A stretch of 64,000 bases of DNA from Sphingomonas sp. RIT328 (GTDB lineage Bacteria > Pseudomonadota > Alphaproteobacteria > Sphingomonadales > Sphingomonadaceae): the NCBI RefSeq assembly GCF_000632225.1, contig NZ_JFYV01000010.1, positions 33,928 to 97,927 on the forward strand, written 5' to 3'. Each line of letters starts with the position of its first letter. Within the stretch, counting starts at the first letter, position 1. The notes beneath the pieces are model-generated. The model saw only the letters and a program-made list of their open reading frames with translations. It was not told the DNA's origin and did not search any database. The translations under genes and the position numbers were made by a program. This document shows positions 18,881-27,507 of the stretch, one piece after another.

Positions 18881-19555
18881 ATGTATCAGACCCAAGACCG
18901 GGGCGGTGAATTGCGCGTATCCGACCGTCCTGCCACCAGTCATGCCAATGAAATGATCCTGCGCCTGCTCGATCTCACCATCGGCATCGTCGCGATCATC
19001 GTCTTCGCGCCGCTGCTCGTCGGACTGGCGATCGCCATCTATATCAGCGACCCCGGGCCGCTGATCTTTGCGCAGCCGCGCATCGGCCGCAACGGGCGCG
19101 AATTCCGCTGCCTCAAGTTCCGCACGATGGTGGTCGATGCGACCGACCGGCTCGAGCAACTGCTCGCCAACGATCCCGCCGCGCGCGCCGAATGGGCGCG
19201 CGACCACAAATTGCGCAACGATCCGCGCATCACCCCGCTCGGCCGCTTCCTGCGCAAGAGCAGCCTCGACGAGCTGCCGCAGTTCTTCAACCTGATCAAC
19301 GGCACGATGAGCGTCGTTGGGCCGCGCCCGATCGTCAATGCCGAGGTGGTGCGCTACGGTCGCCGCTTCGCCGATTATTGCCGGGTGCGGCCGGGGATCA
19401 CCGGCCTGTGGCAGGTCAGCGGGCGCAGCGACACGACCTACCGACGCCGCGTCGCGCTCGATGTCGCTTATTCGCGGCATCGCTCGCTCGGCCTCAACAT
19501 CAAGATCATGATGATGACCGTCCCGGCGGTGCTCGCCGCCAAGGGCAGCCGCTGA
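18881..19555 (+). CDS. ExoY-like undecaprenyl-phosphate sugar phosphotransferase
   Basis: 224 residues, the short ExoY/PssA-type length. After a single hydrophobic segment (DLTIGIVAIIVFAPLLVGLA) come the family motifs KFRTM, RKSSLDELPQFFN, SVVGPRPI and RPGITGLWQVSGRS. It transfers a hexose-1-phosphate to undecaprenyl phosphate at the inner membrane, the first step of repeating-unit assembly. About 240 non-coding bases upstream probably carry the promoter. It is followed by GT4 and GT2 genes, so this block starts subunit synthesis. Glucose or galactose cannot be distinguished. Confidence 0.9.
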   Translation: MYQTQDRGGELRVSDRPATSHANEMILRLLDLTIGIVAIIVFAPLLVGLAIAIYISDPGPLIFAQPRIGRNGREFRCLKFRTMVVDATDRLEQLLANDPAARAEWARDHKLRNDPRITPLGRFLRKSSLDELPQFFNLINGTMSVVGPRPIVNAEVVRYGRRFADYCRVRPGITGLWQVSGRSDTTYRRRVALDVAYSRHRSLGLNIKIMMMTVPAVLAAKGSR

Positions 19556-19592
19556 CGCCGCGGGCGGCCGGCGGACGGACAGGGGACAGGAT

Positions 19593-20747
19593 GTGACGCG
19601 CACCGACACGACCGGCGATACCGCGAACGGGCGACTGCTCGTCAACGGCCGCTTCCTGTTCGCGCGGCCGACCGGCGTGCAGCGCGTCGCCACCGCTTTG
19701 CTCCACCAATTGGGTGCGCGCCGTGACGAGCTCGCCCGGCTGTTCCCGGCGGGGGTCGGCATCGAGGCGCCGGCGGGCGAGCTTGCGCCGCAGGTTGCCG
19801 GGCTGCCGGTGCATCAGGCCGGACGGCGCGGCGGCCAGATCTGGGAGCAGTTCACCCTGCCCCGGCAGGCGAGGGGGCCCCGGCAGGCGAAGGGGCAGGG
19901 CAGGGGCGACGTCATCCTGTCGCTGTCCAACGTCGGCCCGCTCGCCGCGACGCGCGGCATCACGATGATCCACGATGCGCAGGTCTATACCGCGCCGCAA
20001 TCCTATTCGCGCCCCTTCGTGCGCTGGTACCGCTTCCTGCTGCCGCGGCTCGGCCGCCGCAACCTGCAGGTGCTGACCGTCTCGCATTTCTCCAAACAGC
20101 AGCTCGTCGATCACAAGGTCGCGGCGGCGGAGCGGATCACCGTCATCCCCAATGGCGTCGACCATATCCTCGGCTTCGCCAGCGACGATGCCGCGGTGCG
20201 CCGGCTCGCCCTCGCGCCGCGCGGCTATGTCGTTGCGCTGGCGACGACGCAGCCGCACAAGAATATCGCGGTGCTGCTGCGCGCCTTCGCCGCGGGGGCG
20301 ATGCGCGACCTGCGCCTCGTGCTGGTCGGCAAGACCGACGCGGCGACGATGCGCGCCGCTTATCCCTTTCTGCCCGACGACGTGATCTTCACCGGCATGG
20401 TCAGCGACGGCGAGCTGCGCGCGTTGCTCGAACAGGCTTTGTGCTTCGCGATGCCGTCGACCACCGAGGGCTTCGGCCTGCCGCCGCTCGAGGCGATGCT
20501 GCTCGGCACGCCGGCGGTGGTCGCGCCCTGCGGCGCCCTGCCCGAGGTGTGCGGCGACGCCGCGCTCTACGCCGATCCCGACGATCCCGCCGCCTGGCAG
20601 GCGCAGATCGCGGCCTTGCGCGACGACGCCGCGCTCGCCGCGCGGATGCGCGAGGCCGGTCGCGCGCAGGCCGCCACCTTCACCTGGGCGCGCGCCGGCG
20701 ACCTGCTGGTCGACTGTCTGCGCCGCTGCACGGGCGCCCGCGCATGA
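19593..20747 (+). CDS. GT4 glycosyltransferase
   Basis: 384 residues from GTG 19593; AGGGGACAGG lies just upstream, and the overlapping ATG at 19591 runs straight into TGA. The GT4 pattern is clear: VNGRFLFARPTGVQRVA at the N-terminus, VATTQPHKNIAVLLRAF, and EGFGLPPLEAMLLGTPAVV (E-x7-E). Its TGA overlaps the ATG of the next gene (ATGA), so the two are probably coupled. Confidence 0.88.
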   Translation: MTRTDTTGDTANGRLLVNGRFLFARPTGVQRVATALLHQLGARRDELARLFPAGVGIEAPAGELAPQVAGLPVHQAGRRGGQIWEQFTLPRQARGPRQAKGQGRGDVILSLSNVGPLAATRGITMIHDAQVYTAPQSYSRPFVRWYRFLLPRLGRRNLQVLTVSHFSKQQLVDHKVAAAERITVIPNGVDHILGFASDDAAVRRLALAPRGYVVALATTQPHKNIAVLLRAFAAGAMRDLRLVLVGKTDAATMRAAYPFLPDDVIFTGMVSDGELRALLEQALCFAMPSTTEGFGLPPLEAMLLGTPAVVAPCGALPEVCGDAALYADPDDPAAWQAQIAALRDDAALAARMREAGRAQAATFTWARAGDLLVDCLRRCTGARA

Positions 20748-21643
20748 CTCCAGCCAAGGACCCGTCGTCGATGAAGGTCGCCATCGTCATCGCCAGCGTC
20801 GGCCGCCCGGTCGAGCTCGCCCGCTGGGGCGACCACGCCCGCCGCCAGACACTCGCCCCGAGCGAGATCCTCTTCTCGATCGCTTCCGATACCGACATCC
20901 CGCCGGGCTTCGCCGATCCGATGGTGCGCGTGCTGCGCGGCCCCAAGGGCTCGTGCCACCAGCGCAACACCGGGCTCGACGCGCTGACCAGCGATCCCGA
21001 CATCGTCGCCTTCTTCGACGACGATTACGTGCCGAGCCGCCGCTGCCTCGAAGGCATTGCCGCGGTGTTCGCCGCGCATCCCGATCTGGTCGGCACCAGC
21101 GGCGAATTGCTCGCCGACGGCATCCACAGCGCCGGCGTCGATTACGAGACCGCGACCGCGATGATCCAGGCCTATGACGCCGAGGATCCCGCCATCGACA
21201 CGACGCTCATCAAGGCGATGGGCACCTATGGCTGCAACATGGCGTTCCGCCGGTCGGCCGTCGGCGACGTCCGCTTCGACGAGAAGCTGCCGCTCTACGC
21301 CTGGCAGGAGGACGTCGATTTCTCGCGCCGGCTGCGCGGCCGCGGCCGGGTCGAGCGCACCCATGCCTTCGTCGGCGTGCATCAGGGGGTGAAGGGCGGG
21401 CGCAGCCCGGGCCGCCGGCTCGGCTATTCGCAGGTCGCCAACCCGCTCTACCTGATCGGCAAGGGCACGATGACGCCGCGCGACGCCTTGTGGCTGATGG
21501 CGCGCAACGTCGCGAGCAACCACGTCAAGGCGTTCAGCCCCGAACCCTGGGTCGACCGCAAGGGCCGCGTCATGGGCAATTGGCGCGCCGTCCGCGACCT
21601 GCTCACCGGCCGGCTGCGCCCGGACCGCATCCTGGATATGTGA
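20744..21643 (+). CDS. GT2 glycosyltransferase
   Basis: 299 residues from ATG 20744, which overlaps the previous stop; ATG 20771 (MKVAIVIASVGRP) is an alternative. The GT-A features are IVIASVGRPVEL, a DDDY metal-binding cluster (VAFFDDDYVPS) and a late WQEDVDFSRRLR motif (ED acid-base pair). It is likely an inverting enzyme that extends the lipid-linked subunit begun by the ExoY-like transferase. Confidence 0.85.
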   Translation: MTPAKDPSSMKVAIVIASVGRPVELARWGDHARRQTLAPSEILFSIASDTDIPPGFADPMVRVLRGPKGSCHQRNTGLDALTSDPDIVAFFDDDYVPSRRCLEGIAAVFAAHPDLVGTSGELLADGIHSAGVDYETATAMIQAYDAEDPAIDTTLIKAMGTYGCNMAFRRSAVGDVRFDEKLPLYAWQEDVDFSRRLRGRGRVERTHAFVGVHQGVKGGRSPGRRLGYSQVANPLYLIGKGTMTPRDALWLMARNVASNHVKAFSPEPWVDRKGRVMGNWRAVRDLLTGRLRPDRILDM

Positions 21644-21783
21644 GGACCGCGGGCTTGGCCGGCGCAGCAGGATTAGACGGCGTCCCGCAAGGGCGGACGG
21701 GTGGCCGCATCTGGTTTGGCGTGATAGGCGAGCCGACCTACGCCCTAAAGGCCTAGAGGGCAAAAGTAGAATGGCCGCCGCAA

Positions 21784-22608
21784 TCAATGAGGAATTTGCC
21801 AGTTAATACGAACTGCATCATACGTCTCTATGGCCGTACCGTCCTTATCAAGAGCTGGCTTATACCGACCCCGCTGTAGTGCTACCGAGCATGTAATCGC
21901 ATCAATAGAAGGCAATCCGCTCGAAGAGACGGTCTGACAATCTTTTACCTTTCCATTCACTCCAATCTTATATAATACGACAGCTGTTCCACTTAAGCTT
22001 TCTCGTAGAGCGTCTAAAGGATAATCATCTGGTGAATACCATGACATCGGTGATCCGCCGAATGCAACTGCGGGCGTGCTGATACGATGCTGCTGGGCTG
22101 CGTCCACGCCAAACGACTTAAGTAAGTCATCTTTGCACGTTGCAAGCGCCGAAAACGCCTTGTCGGTACCGGTAAGGTCAAAACTCAATTGCGTGCTTTG
22201 GCCGAATCTCACCGCCATCGAGGTTGATTTGAGCAGGGCATGGTAGGCCTCATCACCGATTGAGAATAGCAGGAACTCCTTGTTTGCGTTGGCAACTCGC
22301 CAGTATTTGTAGGTTCCTTTTGCTACGTCATCACTAGATGAAAATGTGACTTGATATGCTCCCGTATCCGGCAGCGGTTTATCTTTTATCGGGCGGATGA
22401 CGTAAGCTAACACTGGCTCGCCGGAGAACGTGGGCAACGGCTGGAATACTAGCGTCGCTTTTTCCAACTTGCTGTCTGATTGGTACTCGCGCGAGAGGAT
22501 GCACGATTTGGTAGCATATTCTAGTGAGGGGTGGCCGTAAGGATGCAGTTCAGGCTGAACAGCGTCACCGATCGTTGATGATGCCAGCAATATCGCAAAG
22601 AGATACAC
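21784..22608 (-). CDS. Secreted protein with TonB-like C-terminal domain
   Basis: 274 residues. A short hydrophobic N-terminus (MYLFAILLASSTIGDAVQ) suggests export. The last 80 residues (YPLDALRESLSGTAVVLYKI, VNGKVKDCQTVSSSG, LQRGRYKPALDKDG) match the TonB C-terminal fold, but there is no Pro-rich spacer. The preceding 190 residues are unrecognised. Base composition is clearly lower in GC than in the neighbouring EPS genes, so it was probably acquired separately. Confidence 0.65.
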   Translation of the reverse strand: MYLFAILLASSTIGDAVQPELHPYGHPSLEYATKSCILSREYQSDSKLEKATLVFQPLPTFSGEPVLAYVIRPIKDKPLPDTGAYQVTFSSSDDVAKGTYKYWRVANANKEFLLFSIGDEAYHALLKSTSMAVRFGQSTQLSFDLTGTDKAFSALATCKDDLLKSFGVDAAQQHRISTPAVAFGGSPMSWYSPDDYPLDALRESLSGTAVVLYKIGVNGKVKDCQTVSSSGLPSIDAITCSVALQRGRYKPALDKDGTAIETYDAVRINWQIPH

Positions 22609-22760
22609 TGCCCCGCCCCCTCATCTAATTTGATGCCGTCATTCGCCTTACGAAGTCCAGCGAGACGGTTTATGGCTTAACGCGGGCGCTACGTTGGACT
22701 GATTTTCGACCTTTGAGAAGCTCCCCAGTCGAAACGTCCCCTCTCCCCATGGAGCCAATC

Positions 22761-23087
22761 CTATAGACCAAGAGACATCGTGATGACGATCATCCACAAG
22801 AGCATGAGCAGTACGCCCGCGTAAGCCACACCTGTCGCCCAGAACCATATCGGCGCCTCTGAGCGCCGTTCGGCCCGGCTATACCCAGACGGCATGCGCC
22901 CCGTTGCGAGGCCGACGTAGAGCAACCAAGCGACGATTTGCGCGATGAACAGCAAGGCGGTGCCTCCGGCCATTTCTCGCCAATCTTCAAAGACCTCACC
23001 AATCAGGAGCCACGGACTGGCAGCAAGAGCCAGCATCAAAGCAATCAGCTTTCGGCGACGGTTGGCCGTCCAGTCCCACCAAATCAT
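22761..23087 (-). CDS. Small membrane protein, unknown
   Basis: 108 residues with about three hydrophobic segments (LIALMLALAASPWLLIGEVF, ALLFIAQIVAWLLYVGLATG, GVAYAGVLLMLLWMIVITMS). It lies in the same lower-GC patch as the TonB-like gene and is read from the same strand. No family was recognised. Confidence 0.5.
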   Translation of the reverse strand: MIWWDWTANRRRKLIALMLALAASPWLLIGEVFEDWREMAGGTALLFIAQIVAWLLYVGLATGRMPSGYSRAERRSEAPIWFWATGVAYAGVLLMLLWMIVITMSLGL

Positions 23088-23300
23088 ATCCGCAGTACGC
23101 TGGTTTGGACGGATGTCTTCAATCGCGCGTCAGCCTGCATTCGTCCAGCCCCACAACGCCAGCCCCGCGATGAGCCATAGAAGAGCGGTTCGCTTCACCG
23201 TGAATGAAATTAGCCACTCATGGTGCTCCTGCAAATTGCTGGGATATGTCCACTGGTAGATATGCGAGCCATTGGCAGATCGCGACGACCGGCAGATCAC

Positions 23301-24488
23301 TCACCGCACCGGCTTGATCCTCGCCCCGCCGCCATAGGTCGGTGCGGCCAGACCGCTCCGGCGGCGGATGATGCCGAGGATGACGCTGGTCACCACCAGC
23401 CAGCCCGAGGCGATCGTCGCAAAGGCGACGAGCAGCAGGTGGGTCAGCCCGGCGACCACCATCAGCGCGCTGATCGCCGCAAAGAAGTCGCGCATCGTCA
23501 GGTGGATGAGGAATTCGGTCAGCGGCGAGGGCGGGCCGCCGCGGCGCAGGTGGAGCTTGATCACGTCGAAGTTCATCGCCGCGCCGGTCGCGCTGGCGTG
23601 GCGGCCGATCAGCAGCAGCCCGGCGGCGAGGCTGACCAGCGCGATGCCGCCGGCGACCGCGCCCGACACGTCGCCCGCCATCGCGACATTGGCGGTGACG
23701 CCGAGGACGAAGGCGAGGTTGGTGCAGGCGTCGATGACGCTGTCGAGCGTCGCGCCGGCATCCGAGCTGCGGCAGGTGGCGCGGGCGATCTCGCCGTCGA
23801 CGCCGTCGAAGATCGAGGCGGCCTGGAACAGCAGGCCGCCGGCGACCAGCCCCGCCGCTCCGCCGAACAGCAGCGCCACCGCCATCGCCAGCGCGAGCGC
23901 GGCGGTGCCGAGGCTGGCGTGGAACGGCGTCACCGCGGGGAAGCGCAGCAGCTGGTGGCTGATCGCGCGCGAGATCGGCCGGTTGACGTAGCGCGAGACG
24001 ATGCCGTCGCCGCCCTTGCCGGTCGCGGCGAGGACGGTGCGGCCGGCGCGGTGCAGCAGCCGCCACGCCGCCTCGGGCGTCGGCGGCGCGGCGGCGCTGG
24101 TGCGCGTGTCGAACAGCGCCGGCAGCACATGCTCGCGCCCGCCGTCCGGCCGCCGCGCCAGCGCCGCGACGAACCGCTCGCCGCACACCGTCAGGATATC
24201 GCCCGCCGAGGGCCGCGCGGCGAAGGCGAGCGGCAGCCGCGGCGCGAGGCGGCGGCATTCGGCGAGCAGCGCATCGCTCGGCAGCCAGTCGTCGCCGGCG
24301 ACGATCGAACAGCGGCGGATATCGTCCTGCCCGGCGATCGTCCCGACCGCCTGCACCGCCCGCGCCGCGGCGGGAATGCCGGCGACGCGATATTCGGCGG
24401 TCGCCGCACTCGAAAAGACAAGGATGATCTGGGGCAAATCGCTCGTTCCCGCTGGTGCGTCGCCCAGTTGACGGAGCGGCGGGGGCAA
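23301..24488 (-). CDS. CDP-alcohol phosphotransferase with N-terminal NTP-transferase-like domain
   Basis: About 395 residues. The C-terminal half carries the complete CDP-alcohol phosphotransferase signature, DGEIARATCRSSDAGATLDSVID (given in two parts: DG-x2-AR-x8-G and x3-D-x3-D), within several membrane helices. The N-terminal 130 residues (VAGIPAAARAVQAVG, CSIVAGDDWLPSDALL) look like a worn nucleotidyltransferase fold, as in bifunctional IPCT/DIPP synthases. Product could be a phosphodiester lipid or polyol-phosphate precursor. No ATG fits; TTG 24488 is the furthest start, so the N-terminus is uncertain. Confidence 0.7.
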   Translation of the reverse strand: MPPPLRQLGDAPAGTSDLPQIILVFSSAATAEYRVAGIPAAARAVQAVGTIAGQDDIRRCSIVAGDDWLPSDALLAECRRLAPRLPLAFAARPSAGDILTVCGERFVAALARRPDGGREHVLPALFDTRTSAAAPPTPEAAWRLLHRAGRTVLAATGKGGDGIVSRYVNRPISRAISHQLLRFPAVTPFHASLGTAALALAMAVALLFGGAAGLVAGGLLFQAASIFDGVDGEIARATCRSSDAGATLDSVIDACTNLAFVLGVTANVAMAGDVSGAVAGGIALVSLAAGLLLIGRHASATGAAMNFDVIKLHLRRGGPPSPLTEFLIHLTMRDFFAAISALMVVAGLTHLLLVAFATIASGWLVVTSVILGIIRRRSGLAAPTYGGGARIKPVR

Positions 24489-24576
24489 AGCCTTGGTGAA
24501 AAGCGGGCGGGCGCCGCGCTTGTCGGCAATGGCGGTATGAAATAGTATGAACAGACCGGAAGATGCGGGGTCGACG

Positions 24577-24846
24577 ATGGGTGCTTATGCCAGGATGACC
24601 GTCGTGGTCCCCGAGCCGATGGCGGAGACGATCCATGCCGCCATAGCGGCGGGCGAATATGCGTCGGTGAGCGAAGTGGTGCGCGACGCGATGCGGCTGT
24701 GGAACGAGCGCCGCGCCTTCCGGGCAGAGGAATTGCGCCTGCTGCGCGACGCCTGGGACACGGGCAAGGCCAGCGGTATCGCCGGTCCCCTCGACATGAC
24801 GGCGATCATCGCGGAAGCCCGGGACGACGCCGACGCCGCGCGGTGA
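24577..24846 (+). CDS. ParD-family antitoxin
   Basis: 89 residues from ATG 24577; ATG 24547 or 24595 are possible. The N-terminal strand-helix-helix (MTVVVPEPMAETIHAAIAAG, EYASVSEVVRDAMRLWNERR) is a ribbon-helix-helix ParD domain. The C-terminal part is the toxin-binding tail. It ends one base before the parE start, as in parDE operons that autorepress through ParD. Confidence 0.85.
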   Translation: MGAYARMTVVVPEPMAETIHAAIAAGEYASVSEVVRDAMRLWNERRAFRAEELRLLRDAWDTGKASGIAGPLDMTAIIAEARDDADAAR

Positions 24847-24847
24847 G

Positions 24848-25139
24848 ATGACCACGATCGTCCTGTCCCGCCGGGCGCGGGAGAATCTGAAGCGGATATG
24901 GGCCTATATCGCGTTGGATGACGCGTGCGGCCGACAGGCTGCTGCTGGCGCTCGATGCCAAGATCGCGCGGCTGCGGTACTTCCCCGAGATCGGCCCGGC
25001 GCGCGAGGATATCCGGCCAGGCGCGCGCACGCTGGTGCATGGGCGCTATCTGATCCTCTATGCGTATGATGCCGGAGCCGAACAGGTCGAGATCGTCGCA
25101 GTCGTCGAAGGCATGCGCGACCTCGATCGCCTGATCTGA
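24848..25139 (+). pseudogene. ParE toxin, frameshifted
   Basis: The frame from ATG 24848 gives VLSRRARENLKRIWAYIALDD, the ParE N-terminus, then runs out of family similarity. The next frame continues RAADRLLLALDAKIARLRYF, EIGPAREDIRPGARTLVHGR and YLILYAYDA to the stop at 25139. A single extra base near 24925 explains the break; removing it gives LDDAAAADRLL, typical of ParE. The toxin is thus probably inactive while the antitoxin is intact. A read error remains possible. Confidence 0.8.
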
Positions 25140-25192
25140 AGGGACCCAGCGCGAAGGAGGGCGCGGATCGTGGGGCGGGGCACCCGCCCGAT

Positions 25193-26326
25193 CTAACCCG
25201 CGCCTCCGGCAAGCAGTTCGCGGTAGAGCGCCAGATTGGCCGCGGCGAAATCCTGCCAGCGCAGGCTGCGCACCCGCGCGAGGCCGGCGGCGCGCAGCCG
25301 GGCGGCGACGCCCGGCGCGTGCAGCACCGCGCGCAGCTGCGCGGCGATCGCGGTGACGTCGTGCGGGTCGGCGAGCAGCGCCGCGCCGCCCGCCACCTCG
25401 GGCATCGACGAGCGATCACTGGTGACGACCGGGCAGCCGCATGCCATCGCCTCGGCAACCGGATTGCCGAACCCCTCCATCAGCGACGGGTGGAGCAGCA
25501 CCCGCGCCGCGCCGTACAGCGTCAGCAGCGCCGCGCCGTCGACCGCGGCGAGGAAGCGGACGCGCTCCGCAACCCCGAGCGCGGCGGCGAGCGCGGTCAG
25601 CCGCGCGCGACCCGGCCCGCGCCGCTGCACCAGCACGAGGTCGATGCCGGGATCGTCCCCACAGGCGGCGGCGAAGGCGCGCAGCGCGCCGTCGTGGTTC
25701 TTGTACGGCGCGTCCTGCCCGACAGTGAGGACGAAGGGGCGGTTGAGCCCGAGCGCGGCGAGCGCGGCCGGGTCGGGCGGGGCGACCCGGAAATGATCGG
25801 CGACGCCCGACAGCGTCACCTGGGTGCGTGCTGCCACCGCCGGGTCATAGGCGGCGAGCTCCGCCGCGGTGGCGCTGCTGATCGCGGCGATCCCCGCGGC
25901 GGAGCGGATCGCGCGGCGCAGGCCGTGGCCGTAGAAATGCCGCTCGACCAGACCACGCGCGCCGGTGCGGCACCAGTCGGGGTGGGTCAACCGCATGATG
26001 TCGTGGATCGTCACCAGACAGGGCATGCGTAAGCCTGCGGGCATGATATTGAAGGTCGCGTGGAACAGGTCGACGCCCGACAGGTCGACGACGCGCGGCA
26101 GCCACCACATCGTCGCCGGACCGTTCGCCGCCTGCGTGACGACGCGCTCGGTGACGTTGGGCGCGTCGCTCAGCGGCCCCGGATGCGCGGGGTGGCGCAG
26201 CAGCAGGAAGCGCAGATCCGGCGCGAGCGCGGGGACATGGTCGATCAGCCCGCGTACGACCTCGGCGATGCCGCTCGGGCGCGGACCGACATAGCGGGCG
26301 TCGATGCAGATCGTCGGGGTCGGCAC
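25193..26326 (-). CDS. GT4 glycosyltransferase, last gene of the export operon
   Basis: 377 residues from GTG 26326 (VPTPTICIDARYVGPRPSGI), twelve bases after the stop of the outer-membrane export gene. GT4 hallmarks are VLTVGQDAPYKNHDGALRAF and EGFGNPVAEAMACGCPVVTSD. It ends the minus-strand run of seven genes from 33364. It probably adds a sugar to the polymer exported by this operon. Confidence 0.85.
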   Translation of the reverse strand: MPTPTICIDARYVGPRPSGIAEVVRGLIDHVPALAPDLRFLLLRHPAHPGPLSDAPNVTERVVTQAANGPATMWWLPRVVDLSGVDLFHATFNIMPAGLRMPCLVTIHDIMRLTHPDWCRTGARGLVERHFYGHGLRRAIRSAAGIAAISSATAAELAAYDPAVAARTQVTLSGVADHFRVAPPDPAALAALGLNRPFVLTVGQDAPYKNHDGALRAFAAACGDDPGIDLVLVQRRGPGRARLTALAAALGVAERVRFLAAVDGAALLTLYGAARVLLHPSLMEGFGNPVAEAMACGCPVVTSDRSSMPEVAGGAALLADPHDVTAIAAQLRAVLHAPGVAARLRAAGLARVRSLRWQDFAAANLALYRELLAGGAG

Positions 26327-26337
26327 GCGGCGGGCCG

Positions 26338-27507
26338 CTATTGCACCGCGTTGTTGATGCCGGTGATCGAGAAGGCGGCGCTCGACACGATGTTGAGGAA
26401 TTTCTGCAGGTCGGCGAGCGGCGCGTTGGAGACGTAGAGCACGTCGCGGTCGCGGATCGCGAAATCCTGCGCGGTGAAGAAGGACGCGCCGTCGCCAAGG
26501 TCGAGCCGGTAGACGACCGGGACGAGCCCCGCCGCGGTGCGCTTCGCGGTCTGCGCGAGTGCGGGGTCGAGCACCTCGGGATGTTCGAGGCGGAAGACGA
26601 AGACGCTGCGCCGGTCGGCGCGGTCGTCGCGCAGCCCGCCGATCCGGCCGAGCGCCTGCGCCAGCGTGATGCCGCCGCCCTCGAACGGCACTTCGGCATT
26701 CTGGCCGACCGCGCCGAGCGCGACGAAGCTGTACGGCTGGAACACCGCGGCGACGACGTCGCCCGCCTGGAGCGTGATGTTCTGCGTCGGATCGCGGACG
26801 ATCGCGTCGAGCGGCATCGCGGCGGTGCGGCCGGCGCGGCTGAGCTGGATCGTCGTCTTGGCGACCGGCTGGCGCGATCCGCCCGCCGCGGCGATCGCAT
26901 CGAGCAACCGTTCGCCGCGCGGGGTGAGCGGCAGGCGGCGGGTCGCGCCGACCTCGCCGATCACCGTCACCGCGCGGCTGTCGTTCTGCGCCAGCCGGAC
27001 GATCGCCTGCGGGCTGTGCGCGCGCCCGGCGAGCCGCGCGACGATCAGCCGCCCCACCGCCTGCGGAGTGAGGCCGCGCACCATCAGATTGCCGACGAAG
27101 GGGATGGTGACGGTGCCGTCCTCGCCAACCAGTTGCTGCGGGATGCCCGCGCTCTGCGCGACCGCACTGCCGATGCCGGCACCGGGTGCGGTCGCGCCGA
27201 ACAATACCGCGGGCGGCGCTTCCCAGATCGCGATGTCGAGCACGTCGCCGATGCCGATCACCGTGCCAGTCGGCGCGACCGAGCCGAACACGTCGGCGAA
27301 GCGCTGCGCGCGGGCGTAGGCGGCGGCGCGCTGCGCGGTCGCCGCGTCGAGCGCGACGACGCTGATGCCGCGGTCGCTGGCAGTGCCCGCTTTGGCGGCG
27401 CGAGTGATCGCCCTGGCGCTCGGCCCCGAATTGCCGACCGTCGAACAGCCGGTCGCGAGCAGCAGCAGGAGCGCGACAGCGGATCGGGGGGTCGGGGGCA
27501 GGGACAT
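26338..27507 (-). CDS. Polysaccharide export outer-membrane protein (Wza/KpsD type)
   Basis: 389 residues from ATG 27507; the TGA of the upstream gene overlaps it. The lipoprotein-like signal ends LLLATGC. The polysaccharide-export domain follows (GTVIGIGDVLDIAIWE, GEDGTVTIPFVGNLMVRGLT), then soluble-ligand-binding beta-grasp repeats (VTVIGEVGATRRLPLTPRGE, VALGAVGQNAEVPFEGG). These proteins form the outer-membrane channel for capsule or EPS. Encoded with PCP and ABC genes, it should complete the export apparatus. Confidence 0.92.
   Translation of the reverse strand: MSLPPTPRSAVALLLLLATGCSTVGNSGPSARAITRAAKAGTASDRGISVVALDAATAQRAAAYARAQRFADVFGSVAPTGTVIGIGDVLDIAIWEAPPAVLFGATAPGAGIGSAVAQSAGIPQQLVGEDGTVTIPFVGNLMVRGLTPQAVGRLIVARLAGRAHSPQAIVRLAQNDSRAVTVIGEVGATRRLPLTPRGERLLDAIAAAGGSRQPVAKTTIQLSRAGRTAAMPLDAIVRDPTQNITLQAGDVVAAVFQPYSFVALGAVGQNAEVPFEGGGITLAQALGRIGGLRDDRADRRSVFVFRLEHPEVLDPALAQTAKRTAAGLVPVVYRLDLGDGASFFTAQDFAIRDRDVLYVSNAPLADLQKFLNIVSSAAFSITGINNAVQ

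Noticed and set aside
23130..23198. 22-codon hydrophobic peptide frame (VKRTALLWLIAGLALWGWTN)
   Set aside because: Looks like a signal or membrane segment with no ribosome site or following domain; could be a remnant but cannot be supported.
26065..26105. Octamer-like text (CAGGTCGACGCCCGACAGGTCGACGACG) similar to the partition boxes
   Set aside because: It lies inside a conserved GT4 coding sequence (codons for VDLSGVDL) and does not keep the 8-bp register; probably chance.
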